From an uncultured Prevotella sp. (GTDB taxonomy: Bacteria; Bacteroidota; Bacteroidia; Bacteroidales; Bacteroidaceae), in assembly GCA_944320235.1 (NCBI GenBank), contig CALUGQ010000027.1, positions 1 to 64,000 of the forward strand: DNA of 64,000 nucleotides. The letters are read 5' to 3'. Shown piece after piece: positions 52,808-60,381 of the stretch. The number at the start of each line of letters is the position of its first letter. The first letter of the stretch is position 1. A model generated the notes under the pieces. That model worked only from the letters and a program-made list of their open reading frames with translations. It was not told the origin of the DNA and did not search any database. A program made the translations under genes and the position numbers.

Positions 52808-53155
52808 ATGAGTCGTTTAGGCAAGATATTAAGGTTTGTGCGCGCATCTTCAGCCTTGAAGTATGTGGTCGTACTGATTCTCGGGGTGGCCATTGTCGGG
52901 TTCCTCGATGAGAACAGCGTGTGGAGCCACATACGGAACAGCCGCACCATTGACGGCCTGCAGGCAGAGATAAAGGCATACCGGCAGCAGTACGAGCGCG
53001 ACAAGGCCCAGCTACGCCGCCTCGACACAGACCCAAAAGCCATCGAGAAGATAGCGCGCGAGCGTTATTTCATGAAGATGGACGATGAAGACATCTTCGT
53101 GCTCAGCGATGATGAAACAAACCAACAGACATTACGCAATGAGACAGTTGAATAA
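52808..53155 (+). CDS. Septum formation initiator family protein (DivIC/FtsB-like)
   Basis: 115 residues: a short cytoplasmic N-terminus, one transmembrane helix (KYVVVLILGVAIVGFL, about 18-33), then a coiled coil (GLQAEIKAYRQQYERDKAQL) and the conserved ending DPKAIEKIARERYFMKMDDED. Such proteins form the FtsL-FtsB-FtsQ core of the divisome. ATG 52808 chosen because the promoter lies upstream of it but inside the longer frame from 52718. Confidence 0.9.
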   Translation: MSRLGKILRFVRASSALKYVVVLILGVAIVGFLDENSVWSHIRNSRTIDGLQAEIKAYRQQYERDKAQLRRLDTDPKAIEKIARERYFMKMDDEDIFVLSDDETNQQTLRNETVE

Positions 53156-53540
53156 TACTGAGAACATGATATTCCTCTTGGGAGCCGTGCTAATGGTTGT
53201 AGGCAGCGCCGCCAACGTGCTGGCGCAAGGCTGGGCGCCATACGTGTTTGCCGTAGGCGCACTGGCTTTCGTGCTCATGCAGCTGAAGCAAGGCTACGAC
53301 GGCAGCAGCATCACCATACGCCGCTTGCGGCGCATAATGGTGGCCAGCGATATGTGTTTCTTGCTCGCCGCCCTGCTCATGTTTGCTAACGACAACAACT
53401 TCATCGGGCTCCGCTGGGACTTGTATGTTACGTACGTACACAATAACTGGGTGGTGGCCCTGCTCGTGGCCGCTGTCCTGCAGTTGTATTCCACACACAG
53501 GATAGGCCGCGAAATGGAAAAGGAGGCAAAAAAACTCTAA
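53139..53540 (+). CDS. Small four-helix membrane protein, unknown
   Basis: 133 residues, overlapping the end of the DivIC/FtsB-like gene by 17 bp. Four transmembrane helices are predicted: about 10-28, 32-49, 68-85 and 105-120. A basic loop (RRLRRIMV) lies between helices 2 and 3, and the C-terminus is charged (REMEKEAKKL). No family recognised beyond 'membrane protein'. Coupling to the upstream gene suggests an envelope role. Confidence 0.8.
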   Translation: MRQLNNTENMIFLLGAVLMVVGSAANVLAQGWAPYVFAVGALAFVLMQLKQGYDGSSITIRRLRRIMVASDMCFLLAALLMFANDNNFIGLRWDLYVTYVHNNWVVALLVAAVLQLYSTHRIGREMEKEAKKL

Positions 53541-53599
53541 ATCACTTCGGTTTTATTTTAAATTGCATGAATTTTTTTCCTCACATCACGATAACATCG

Positions 53600-53607
53600 T
53601 ACTTTTG
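53600..53607 (+). promoter_or_regulatory. Promoter -7 element of the DUF4369 gene
   Basis: TACTTTTG, 17 bp before ATG 53624, which fixes the start of the lipoprotein. Confidence 0.6.
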
Positions 53608-53623
53608 TCGCATAAAAGTAAAG

Positions 53624-54454
53624 ATGAAATCTATATCGCCTATGAACAATGCTTTATGCGCTTTGGTGGCCGTGGCCTTGGTAGCCTCTTCGTGTGCCAA
53701 TTCGTACAATGTCGAAGGGTCATCGTCGGTGTCATCGCTCGACGGCAGCAAATTGTACCTGAGGACCGTGGCCGACAACGAACTCAAGAGCCTCGACTCG
53801 TGCGCTGTGCTCCATGGTGAGTTCCATTTCAGCGGCGTACTCGATACTGTGCGCATGGCTACGCTGTTCATGGACAACGAAAGCCTGTTGCCAGTTGTGC
53901 TCGAGGAAGGCGATATACGCATAAAGATAGACAATGCGGGGCAAAGTGTCAGCGGCACCCCCATGAACGACCGCCTTTACGAATTCCTTGACAAGCACAA
54001 GCAGCTGGCCAACCAGATGGGCGAGTTGTCGCACAAGCAGAGCCAGATGTTGCTCGACGGCATTGACGAGGCGATAATAAACGAACAGCTTTCGGCAGAG
54101 GCTGCCGTGATTTCCGGCAAGGAAGACAGCCTTGTCACGAACTTCATATCCGACAACTTTGACAATGTGCTTGGCCCGGGGGTGTTCATGATGATAACGA
54201 GTGCCTATCGTTACCCGATACTCACACCACAGATAGAACACATAATGAGCATGGCCACCGACAAGTTCAAGAACAACCCTTACGTCAGCAGCTACTACCG
54301 CACGGCCAGTGAGAACGAAGCAAGGATGCAGGGGTTTGACATCCCGGCTGGCGACTCTGCCGCCGGCACAGCCCAGGCAGCCGACTCATTGGGCAGGATG
54401 GCCGCCGGGCAAGACACGTCGATGGTGGACTATAACTCGGAACCTCAACCATGA
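53624..54454 (+). CDS. DUF4369-domain lipoprotein
   Basis: 276 residues from ATG 53624. A lipoprotein signal peptide ends ALVASSC with Cys 24. The mature N-terminal half fits DUF4369, the beta domain found before thioredoxin domains in Bacteroidetes (SKLYLRTVADNELKSLDSCA, FHFSGVLDTVRMATLFMDNE). No thioredoxin fold follows; the rest is helical with an Ala/Asp-rich end. It lies just ahead of the dihydroorotase gene. Confidence 0.78.
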   Translation: MKSISPMNNALCALVAVALVASSCANSYNVEGSSSVSSLDGSKLYLRTVADNELKSLDSCAVLHGEFHFSGVLDTVRMATLFMDNESLLPVVLEEGDIRIKIDNAGQSVSGTPMNDRLYEFLDKHKQLANQMGELSHKQSQMLLDGIDEAIINEQLSAEAAVISGKEDSLVTNFISDNFDNVLGPGVFMMITSAYRYPILTPQIEHIMSMATDKFKNNPYVSSYYRTASENEARMQGFDIPAGDSAAGTAQAADSLGRMAAGQDTSMVDYNSEPQP

Positions 54455-54461
54455 CAATGCG

Positions 54462-55784
54462 ATGAGAATCTTGATAGAGAATGCCATGATGGTAAGCGAT
54501 GGGTGTGTCACCCGAGGTTCGCTCTCCATCGAAGGTGAATACATAGAAAGCATCACTCCCTGTGGCACAAGGCCCGGAGCGTCGTTCGACAAGGTCATCG
54601 ACGCTGCGGGCTGTTACGTTCTTCCTGGCGTGATTGACGACCATGTACATTTCCGTGAGCCGGGCCTTACCGACAAGGCTTGCATCGAAAGCGAGAGCCG
54701 GGCGGCTGCGGCTGGCGGCGTCACCACTTATTTCGACATGCCGAACACGGTGCCGCAGACCACCACAATCGACGCTCTTGAAGACAAGTTTGCACGTGCC
54801 GCCCGCGAGAGCCATGTCAATTACTCGTTTTTCTTCGGTGCCACCAACGACAACTCCGGGCTGTTCCCAATGCTCGACTCCCACCGGATACCAGGCATCA
54901 AGCTCTTCATGGGGTCGTCTACAGGCAATATGCTCGTAGACAGGCACGACGTGCTTGAGCACATCTTTGCCACTTCCAGGCTACCGTTGATGGCTCATTG
55001 CGAGGACACTGCCATGATAAACCGCAACGTTAAAGCGATCTGCGCCCAGCAAGGCGATGACCCGGACGTGGCTTTCCATCCTATAATACGCAGCGCGGAG
55101 GCTTGCTACGAGTCTGCACGGCTGGCAGTCGGCTTGGCCAGGAAGCACGGCGCGCGGTTGCACGTAGCCCATGTCTCTACGGAGCGTGAGCTTGAATTGT
55201 TTGGTAGCGACCCGGACATAACGGCCGAGGCCGTTGTCGGACATCTTTACTTTTCGTCTGACGACTATGCTACATACGGCACACGGATAAAGGTAAACCC
55301 GGCAATAAAAATGAAGTCAGACCGTGACGCACTCCGCCGAGCCCTCGCAGACGGTCGTATAGCTGTGGTTGCGACAGACCATGCGCCCCATCTCTTGTCT
55401 CAGAAGCAAGGAGGCTGCGTTCGTGCGGCTTCAGGTATGCCGATGATACAGTTCTCGCTGCCCACCATGCTTGAGCTTGTCGATGAGGGAGTGGTTTCCA
55501 TTGAGCGCCTGGTAGAGCTGATGTGCCACAATCCGGCGCGCCTTTTCGGAGTGAGGAAGCGTGGCTTCCTGCGCCCTGGTTACAAGGCCGACATCGTCAT
55601 AGTTAGGCCGGGTAGCCCGTGGAAGGTTCGTTCCGACAACATCGAGAGCAAGTGCGGGTGGAGCCCAATGGAGGGGCATGAATACCAATGGCGGGTGGAA
55701 CGCACGCTGTGCAATGGCCATCTGGTGTATGACTGCGGCAGGGTGGATGTCGGATATATAGGCCAGGCTGTTGAATTCAGGTAA
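54462..55784 (+). CDS. pyrC: Dihydroorotase
   Basis: Cyclises carbamoyl aspartate in pyrimidine synthesis. 440 residues, class I-like amidohydrolase: metal ligands in GVIDDHVHFREPG, PNTVPQTTT, MAHCED, and the final Asp in VATDHAPH. It starts 7 bp after the DUF4369 gene and runs into the MetH reactivation gene 5 bp later. The 54309 frame start is rejected because it overlaps the lipoprotein. Works in the same pathway as carAB in this window. Confidence 0.94.
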   Translation: MRILIENAMMVSDGCVTRGSLSIEGEYIESITPCGTRPGASFDKVIDAAGCYVLPGVIDDHVHFREPGLTDKACIESESRAAAAGGVTTYFDMPNTVPQTTTIDALEDKFARAARESHVNYSFFFGATNDNSGLFPMLDSHRIPGIKLFMGSSTGNMLVDRHDVLEHIFATSRLPLMAHCEDTAMINRNVKAICAQQGDDPDVAFHPIIRSAEACYESARLAVGLARKHGARLHVAHVSTERELELFGSDPDITAEAVVGHLYFSSDDYATYGTRIKVNPAIKMKSDRDALRRALADGRIAVVATDHAPHLLSQKQGGCVRAASGMPMIQFSLPTMLELVDEGVVSIERLVELMCHNPARLFGVRKRGFLRPGYKADIVIVRPGSPWKVRSDNIESKCGWSPMEGHEYQWRVERTLCNGHLVYDCGRVDVGYIGQAVEFR

Positions 55785-55789
55785 AAGTG

Positions 55790-56599
55790 ATGTTCCGGAA
55801 AAGACTGACTTATGGCATCGGCGAGCTGGTGCCTTACATCAATTGGGCTTACTTCCATTTCGCATGGCAGGTGAAAGACGCTGCCGAACAGGCCAGGCTG
55901 AAACGCGAGGCCATGGAAATGCTTGGCTCGCTTGATGGCCATTATGCAGTATCCGCGCTCTTTGCGCTGGGCGATGCTGTCTCTGATGGCGACGACATCC
56001 TATTCGAAGGCACCCGCATACCAATGCTCCGGCAGCAAAGGCCGGAGGCTGGCAGTGGCTCATGTTATTGCCTTGCCGATTTCATAAGGCCGATATCCCA
56101 AGGGAAGGCAGACCGTATGGGTGTCTTCGCTACGGCTGTTGATGCAAAGATGGAGACCGACTTCGAGGCTGACGACTACCTGCGGATGATGGTGCAGTTG
56201 CTCGCTGACAGGCTTGCAGAGGCTGCGGCGGAGATGATGCATGAGCAGGTGCGCCGCCACTATTGGGGGTATGCCCCGGAGGAGCGGCTGTCTGTCGAGG
56301 AACTTCATGCCGAGCGGTTTTGCGGCATACGCCCGGCTGTTGGCTATCCGTCGTTACCAGACGCAAGCATAAACTTCATCTTGTCAGACATATTGGGCTT
56401 TGGCGAGATAGGGATAAGGCTGACCGAGAGCGGCGCGATGAAGCCTCATGCCAGTGTCAGTGGCCTGATGCTTGCCCACCCGGCAGCCCGTTACTTTTCC
56501 GTGGGGGTAATTGGCGATGACCAGCTGCGCGACTATTCGCGCCGGCGAGGAGTGCCTGTCAGGGTGATTCGAAGGTTTTTGACTTCAAATGTTAGCTGA
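55790..56599 (+). CDS. Stand-alone methionine synthase (MetH) reactivation domain
   Basis: 269 residues matching only the C-terminal AdoMet-binding activation domain of B12-dependent methionine synthase. Diagnostic segments are ELVPYINWAYFHFAWQV, LADFIRPISQGKADRMGVFA, RRHYWGYAPEERLSVEEL, the AdoMet motif GIRPAVGYPSLPD, GIRLTESGAMKPHASVSG and DQLRDYSRRRGV. No cobalamin, folate or homocysteine domain is attached. It should reductively methylate cob(II)alamin in a MetH core encoded elsewhere. It sits between pyrC and a metallophosphoesterase. Confidence 0.9.
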   Translation: MFRKRLTYGIGELVPYINWAYFHFAWQVKDAAEQARLKREAMEMLGSLDGHYAVSALFALGDAVSDGDDILFEGTRIPMLRQQRPEAGSGSCYCLADFIRPISQGKADRMGVFATAVDAKMETDFEADDYLRMMVQLLADRLAEAAAEMMHEQVRRHYWGYAPEERLSVEELHAERFCGIRPAVGYPSLPDASINFILSDILGFGEIGIRLTESGAMKPHASVSGLMLAHPAARYFSVGVIGDDQLRDYSRRRGVPVRVIRRFLTSNVS

Positions 56600-57774
56600 T
56601 GATTGCAAGGATATTTGTATATTTGTTGTTGATGATAGTCTTTCCATGTCTCTATGTAGACATGCGCTATCTGCGCCGCAAGCGGTTTGGCCGTGTGTGG
56701 GTGAGGGTGTTGTGGTGGCTTCCGGGCTTTTGCATGGCCGTGTATACGGTCATCCTCGCAATGCATCGCGACTTTGCCCCGGCCGATACCACTGTTCTCA
56801 ACTTTTACCTTTTCCTGCTGGGAATGCTCGTTGTGCCTAACTTCGTGTTTGCCTTGTGCTCTGTCGTTGGCCTGGGGGTGAAGAAGCTGTTTGGCACGAG
56901 GCGCAATTACGGCAACCACGTGGGGCTTGCAATGGTGGCCATCCACTGGTATGTGATTATATATGGTTCTACAATAGGGTTCAACAAGATTGTGGTCAGG
57001 CACGTAGACTATGCTTCTGCCGACTTGCCGGAGGCTTTCGACGGCTACCGTATCGTGCAGTTCTCCGACGCTCACGTGGGCACTTACTCGTCTGACCGCG
57101 ACTATCTGCTTGCTGCAGCCATCGACTCAATCAACTCGCTGCGGCCCGACATGATAGTATTCACTGGCGACCTGCAGAACATGAGGCCCTCCGAGGTGCG
57201 CCAGCATCGGCGGGTGCTGTCCTCGCTCCAAGCCCCCGACGGTGTGTTCTCGGTGCTTGGCAACCACGACTATGCCGACTACCTGCACCCCGATGACCCG
57301 ATGCGCGAGCCTAACTGCCGCGAGATGGTGAGCCTCCAGCGGCAGATGGGGTGGACATTGCTGCGCAACGAGCACCGCGTTGTGCGCCGCGGGGCCGACT
57401 CGATTGTGGTCGCGGGCATGGAGAACGACGGCACCAGCAAGCGCTCGCCTGCCAGAGGAGACATTGCCAAGACTCTCCGCGGCACTGCGCCGGGCGCTTT
57501 CGTGCTCATGCTCCAGCACGACCCTTCGTGCTGGAGGCGCAATATTCTGCCCCAGAGCCGCGCCCAGCTCACCTTGAGCGGCCACACCCATGCCATGCAG
57601 TTCGTGGTCTGCGGCTGGTCGCCCATAGCGTTCAAGTACAGAGAGTGGGGCGGTATGTATTATGAAGGCGACCGCGCCATCAACGTAAGCACAGGTCTGG
57701 GAGGCTTCCTGCCGTTCCGTTTCGGTGTGCCGGGCGAGGTGGTGGTAGTCACCCTACGCCGCAAGGTTGCATGA
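56599..57774 (+). CDS. Membrane-anchored metallophosphoesterase (YkuE/LpxH-like)
   Basis: 391 residues. Four transmembrane helices are predicted in the first 125 residues. A calcineurin-like phosphoesterase domain follows with all metal motifs: FSDAHVG (about 154-160), FTGDLQN (about 187-193), GNHDYADY (near 220), LQHDPS (about 304-309) and SGHTHAMQ (near 327). The start overlaps the previous stop by one base. Substrate unknown; members of this group act on lipids or nucleotides at the membrane. Confidence 0.9.
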   Translation: MIARIFVYLLLMIVFPCLYVDMRYLRRKRFGRVWVRVLWWLPGFCMAVYTVILAMHRDFAPADTTVLNFYLFLLGMLVVPNFVFALCSVVGLGVKKLFGTRRNYGNHVGLAMVAIHWYVIIYGSTIGFNKIVVRHVDYASADLPEAFDGYRIVQFSDAHVGTYSSDRDYLLAAAIDSINSLRPDMIVFTGDLQNMRPSEVRQHRRVLSSLQAPDGVFSVLGNHDYADYLHPDDPMREPNCREMVSLQRQMGWTLLRNEHRVVRRGADSIVVAGMENDGTSKRSPARGDIAKTLRGTAPGAFVLMLQHDPSCWRRNILPQSRAQLTLSGHTHAMQFVVCGWSPIAFKYREWGGMYYEGDRAINVSTGLGGFLPFRFGVPGEVVVVTLRRKVA

Positions 57775-57828
57775 GGCAGGCCGGGCATTCAACGAAAATA
57801 ATCGTAACTTACATAAAAACAACAAGCT

Positions 57829-58599
57829 ATGAGCATATTATTCAAGTATCTTTACCGTGTTTACCAGTTATGCGTGGCCGTGCCGCTGGCACTTGTCGCC
57901 ACAATACTGACCGCCTTGGTCACCACCGTAGGCTGCACCTTGGGCAACGGCCACTTTTGGGGATACTATCCCGGCCGATGGTGGTCGCGCATTGTGGTCA
58001 GCCTGTTCCTCATCCCCGTCAAGGTAGAGGGGCGCGAGAACATGGAGCCGGGCCAGTCATACGTATTTGTGGCCAACCACCAGGGAGCTTTCGACATATT
58101 CCTCGTCTACGGCTACCTCGGGCGCAACTTCAAGTGGATGATGAAGCGCGGCATAATGAAGATTCCTTTCGTGGGCTTTGCCTGCAAGGCTGCCCACCAC
58201 ATATTTGTAGACAGGCGCAGCCCGGCTAAGATGAAGGAGACTTACGAGGGGGCGCGCCGCACGCTTCAGAGCGGAATGAGCGTCGTGGTGTTCCCCGAGG
58301 GGTCGCGCTCGTTCACGGGTCACATGGGCGTTTTCAAGAAGGGGGCGTTCACCCTTGCCGACGAGCTGCAGCTGCCCGTTGTGCCGCTTACCATCAACGG
58401 CTCGTTCGACATCATGCCCCGCACCCGCGACTGGCACTGGGTAAGCTGGCATCCGCTTACGCTCACCATCCACCAGCCCATCTATCCCGTAGACAAGGGG
58501 CCGCGCAACGTGCAGGCCATAATGCACCAGAGCTACGACTCTGTGATGAGCTCGCTCGAACCCCGCTACCAGGGCTTTGTGGAGAACCCCAACCAGTGA
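57829..58599 (+). CDS. plsC: 1-acyl-sn-glycerol-3-phosphate acyltransferase
   Basis: Acylates lysophosphatidic acid to phosphatidic acid. 256 residues: an N-terminal hydrophobic segment (about 10-40), the HX4D motif NHQGAFD (His 84, Asp 89), FKWMMKRGIMKIPFVG, and FPEGSRSFTG with VVPLTINGSF. It ends the pyrC-to-plsC run, followed by a strong bidirectional terminator. Confidence 0.93.
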   Translation: MSILFKYLYRVYQLCVAVPLALVATILTALVTTVGCTLGNGHFWGYYPGRWWSRIVVSLFLIPVKVEGRENMEPGQSYVFVANHQGAFDIFLVYGYLGRNFKWMMKRGIMKIPFVGFACKAAHHIFVDRRSPAKMKETYEGARRTLQSGMSVVVFPEGSRSFTGHMGVFKKGAFTLADELQLPVVPLTINGSFDIMPRTRDWHWVSWHPLTLTIHQPIYPVDKGPRNVQAIMHQSYDSVMSSLEPRYQGFVENPNQ

Positions 58600-58621
58600 G
58601 GGCCCAACCTGGCTGACACGC

Positions 58622-58673
58622 AAAAAACGCCCCGGCACCATCACCCGATGATGGTGCCGGGGTCTCGTTTTTG
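58622..58673. terminator. Bidirectional terminator between plsC and the glycosyltransferase gene
   Basis: CCCCGGCACCATCA (58630-58643) and TGATGGTGCCGGGG (58649-58662) form a perfect 14-bp stem with a 5-nt loop. TTTTT follows on the plus strand and AAAAAA precedes it, serving the minus strand. Confidence 0.9.
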
Positions 58674-58700
58674 CCCTTTGTGCCGCCAAGGTCCTTCAGC

Positions 58701-59450
58701 TCAGGGCTTGATGGCGGGATACTTGCGCGTCCAGCCGTCCCACCGCAGGCGCATTACCCCGAAGAACGCCTCGCTGAATATGCCGCCGCTCATCTTCGAT
58801 GTGCCTTCCCTGCGGTTGACGAACACCACCGGCACCTCCTTGATCTTGAAGCCTATCTTGTATGCCGTGAACTTCATCTCTATCTGGAAAGCGTAGCCCT
58901 TGAAGCGAATCTTGTCCAGCTCGATGGTCTCGAGCACGCGCCTTTTGTAGCACTTGAAGCCAGCCGTGGTGTCGTTGACCTTGAAGCCAGTAACCAGCCT
59001 TACGTATTTCGACGCGAAATAGCTCATCAGCACGCGCCCAATCGGCCAGTTTACAACGTTCACCCCCGACACGTAGCGCGAGCCGATGGCCACGTCGTAG
59101 CCTTCGTCGTGGCAGGCGGCGTAGAGCCGTGGCAGGTCGGCGGGGTCGTGGCTGAAGTCGGCGTCCATCTCGAACACATATTCATAAGCGTGCGCCAGTG
59201 CCCACTTGAACCCCGCTATGTATGCCGTGCCGAGGCCCAGCTTGCCCTCGCGCTCTATGATGAACAGGCGGTCGGCAAACTCGGCCGCCATCAGCCTGTG
59301 AACGATGGCGGCAGTGCCGTCGGGCGAGCCGTCGTCGATGACAAGTATGTGGAAGCACTTCTCCAGGCCGGCCACGGCCCTGATAATCTTCTCTATGTTC
59401 TCCTTCTCGTTGTAGGTAGGTATTATTACAATGCTGTCGCTTTCGTGCAT
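58701..59450 (-). CDS. Polyprenol-phosphate mannosyltransferase-like glycosyltransferase (GT2, DPM1-like)
   Basis: 249 residues. The GT2 fold starts SIVIIPTYNEKENIEKII; the nucleotide-sugar motif is FEMDADFSHDP, and GSRYVSG and NDTTAGFKCYKR are typical of dolichol/polyprenol-phosphate mannose synthases. No C-terminal membrane helices, so it is the short soluble form. It should charge a polyprenyl-phosphate carrier with a hexose, often for protein O-glycosylation in Bacteroidetes. A TATCTTTG element lies about 20 bp upstream. Confidence 0.92.
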   Translation of the reverse strand: MHESDSIVIIPTYNEKENIEKIIRAVAGLEKCFHILVIDDGSPDGTAAIVHRLMAAEFADRLFIIEREGKLGLGTAYIAGFKWALAHAYEYVFEMDADFSHDPADLPRLYAACHDEGYDVAIGSRYVSGVNVVNWPIGRVLMSYFASKYVRLVTGFKVNDTTAGFKCYKRRVLETIELDKIRFKGYAFQIEMKFTAYKIGFKIKEVPVVFVNRREGTSKMSGGIFSEAFFGVMRLRWDGWTRKYPAIKP

Positions 59451-59469
59451 ATCGGTCGGTTTTGTTATG

Positions 59470-59477
59470 CAAAGATA
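59470..59477 (-). promoter_or_regulatory. Promoter -7 element of the DPM1-like gene
   Basis: On the minus strand TATCTTTG matches TAnnTTTG. Confidence 0.6.
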
Positions 59478-59568
59478 ATCATTCCGCAGGATTTAACGCC
59501 TGTCGGCAGCCATTATTTTCTAGGCGTGTGCAGATTTATGCATCCAGCAGTGCTAAAGTCGGCGGATA

Positions 59569-59600
59569 GTTGGCGTTATGGATGTTTTTTTGTAACTTTG
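59569..59600 (+). promoter_or_regulatory. Promoter of the small secreted protein gene
   Basis: GTTG (59569-59572), 20-bp spacer, TAACTTTG (59593-59600), 25 bp before ATG 59625. Confidence 0.65.
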
Positions 59601-59624
59601 TGTGGCAATTATAATTACGTGCTT

Positions 59625-60017
59625 ATGAAGAGAACTTTGATGTTTTTAGTGTTTGCACTGGCCACCGCCATCGGCCTGGCCGCACAGGAGGCCGACCCAA
59701 ACATAGCTCGCGCCGAGCGCATCTTTGGCTTCTTGAAAGCAAACCAGGCCGACAGCCTGTATGCCAACATGGCCGACGAGGTGATGCCTTTGGTTAGCCG
59801 CGATGCACTGGTTGGCGTAATGTCGAAGGCAGAGTACATGGCCGGGCAGTACAAGGGGCGCGGCCCGTGGGAGGTGAAGATTGTAGCCAGCCATAGGTCG
59901 TATGTGTCCATGCTCCGCTTCGAGCGTGCCCGCCTGGCGTTACTCATCGTTTTCAACGATGCCGGGCGTATGCTCGGCCTGCAGTTGTTGCTTCCTGAAG
60001 TGCTGGGCATGGACTGA
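59625..60017 (+). CDS. Small secreted protein, DUF3887-like
   Basis: 130 residues from ATG 59625. The signal peptide (MKRTLMFLVFALATAIGLAA) is followed by QEADPNIARAERIFGFLKAN. The rest fits the DUF3887 fold, an NTF2-like domain in which a helix of the type 'exhausted by use' (DSLYANMADEVMPLV) is followed by strands (GPWEVKIVASHRSYVSMLRF). The frame is open far upstream, antisense to the glycosyltransferase gene, but only this part has a promoter and signal peptide. Confidence 0.75.
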   Translation: MKRTLMFLVFALATAIGLAAQEADPNIARAERIFGFLKANQADSLYANMADEVMPLVSRDALVGVMSKAEYMAGQYKGRGPWEVKIVASHRSYVSMLRFERARLALLIVFNDAGRMLGLQLLLPEVLGMD

Positions 60018-60152
60018 TATTTGTTTTACAAAATCATTCCTGTGCGGTTGTGCGGGCCGTTTGGTGCTGCAAAACGGTGGGTTTTGTCGCATGAAACGGC
60101 TCGTTTTGAGTCTTGAAACGCCATGTTTTGCAGCCTGTTGCGGCGGCTTTTG
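60014..60152 (+). repeat. Array F of the 22-bp phased palindrome family (best copy)
   Basis: Head motif TGATATTTGTTTTACAAAAT at 60015-60034. Five units follow with reference positions 60053, 60075, 60097, 60119 and 60141, exactly 22 bp apart. Clear ones are AAAACGGTGGGTTTTG, GAAACGGCTCGTTTTG and GAAACGCCATGTTTTG. A tail with CCAGATGGTTGACAGGCCC starts at 60167. The 364-bp gap otherwise holds only the terminator for the minus-strand operon. Confidence 0.8.
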
Positions 60153-60301
60153 TAAGTTTCTGAATGCCAGATGGTTGACAGGCCCATGGCTTCCTGCGAT
60201 TTGTTTTTACATTTTTGAATGCGCGGATGGTGTTCCTGCGCTGCCTGTCCGGTCTATGGCGGCCGTGGTGTAAGGCATCATTGGTGGTGGCGGCGCATGG
60301 T

Positions 60302-60343
60302 GCGAAAAAGCGGCATGCCTACGCTCGCGCGCCAGCATGCCGC
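60302..60343 (-). terminator. Terminator of the sigma / anti-sigma / TlpA-like operon
   Basis: GCGGCATGC (60310-60318) pairs with GCATGCCGC (60335-60343). On the minus strand the stem is followed by TTTTTCGCA. Confidence 0.75.
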
Positions 60344-60381
60344 CGACAGTTTTGTCTGTTTATACTAATCAAAATCAATAT

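Noticed and set aside
53085-53138. Upstream start of the four-helix membrane protein gene
   Set aside because: It would add 18 polar residues and overlap the DivIC/FtsB-like gene further; the ATG at 53139 precedes the first helix directly.
58671-59624. Long plus-strand open frame joined to the small secreted protein gene
   Set aside because: It is antisense to the DPM1-like gene and lacks a promoter. Only the last 131 codons, which follow a promoter and begin with a signal peptide, are real.
60050-60152. CRISPR array
   Set aside because: Units are contiguous at 22 bp with 5-6 bp joiners, not separated by unique spacers of about 30 bp, and no cas gene is present.
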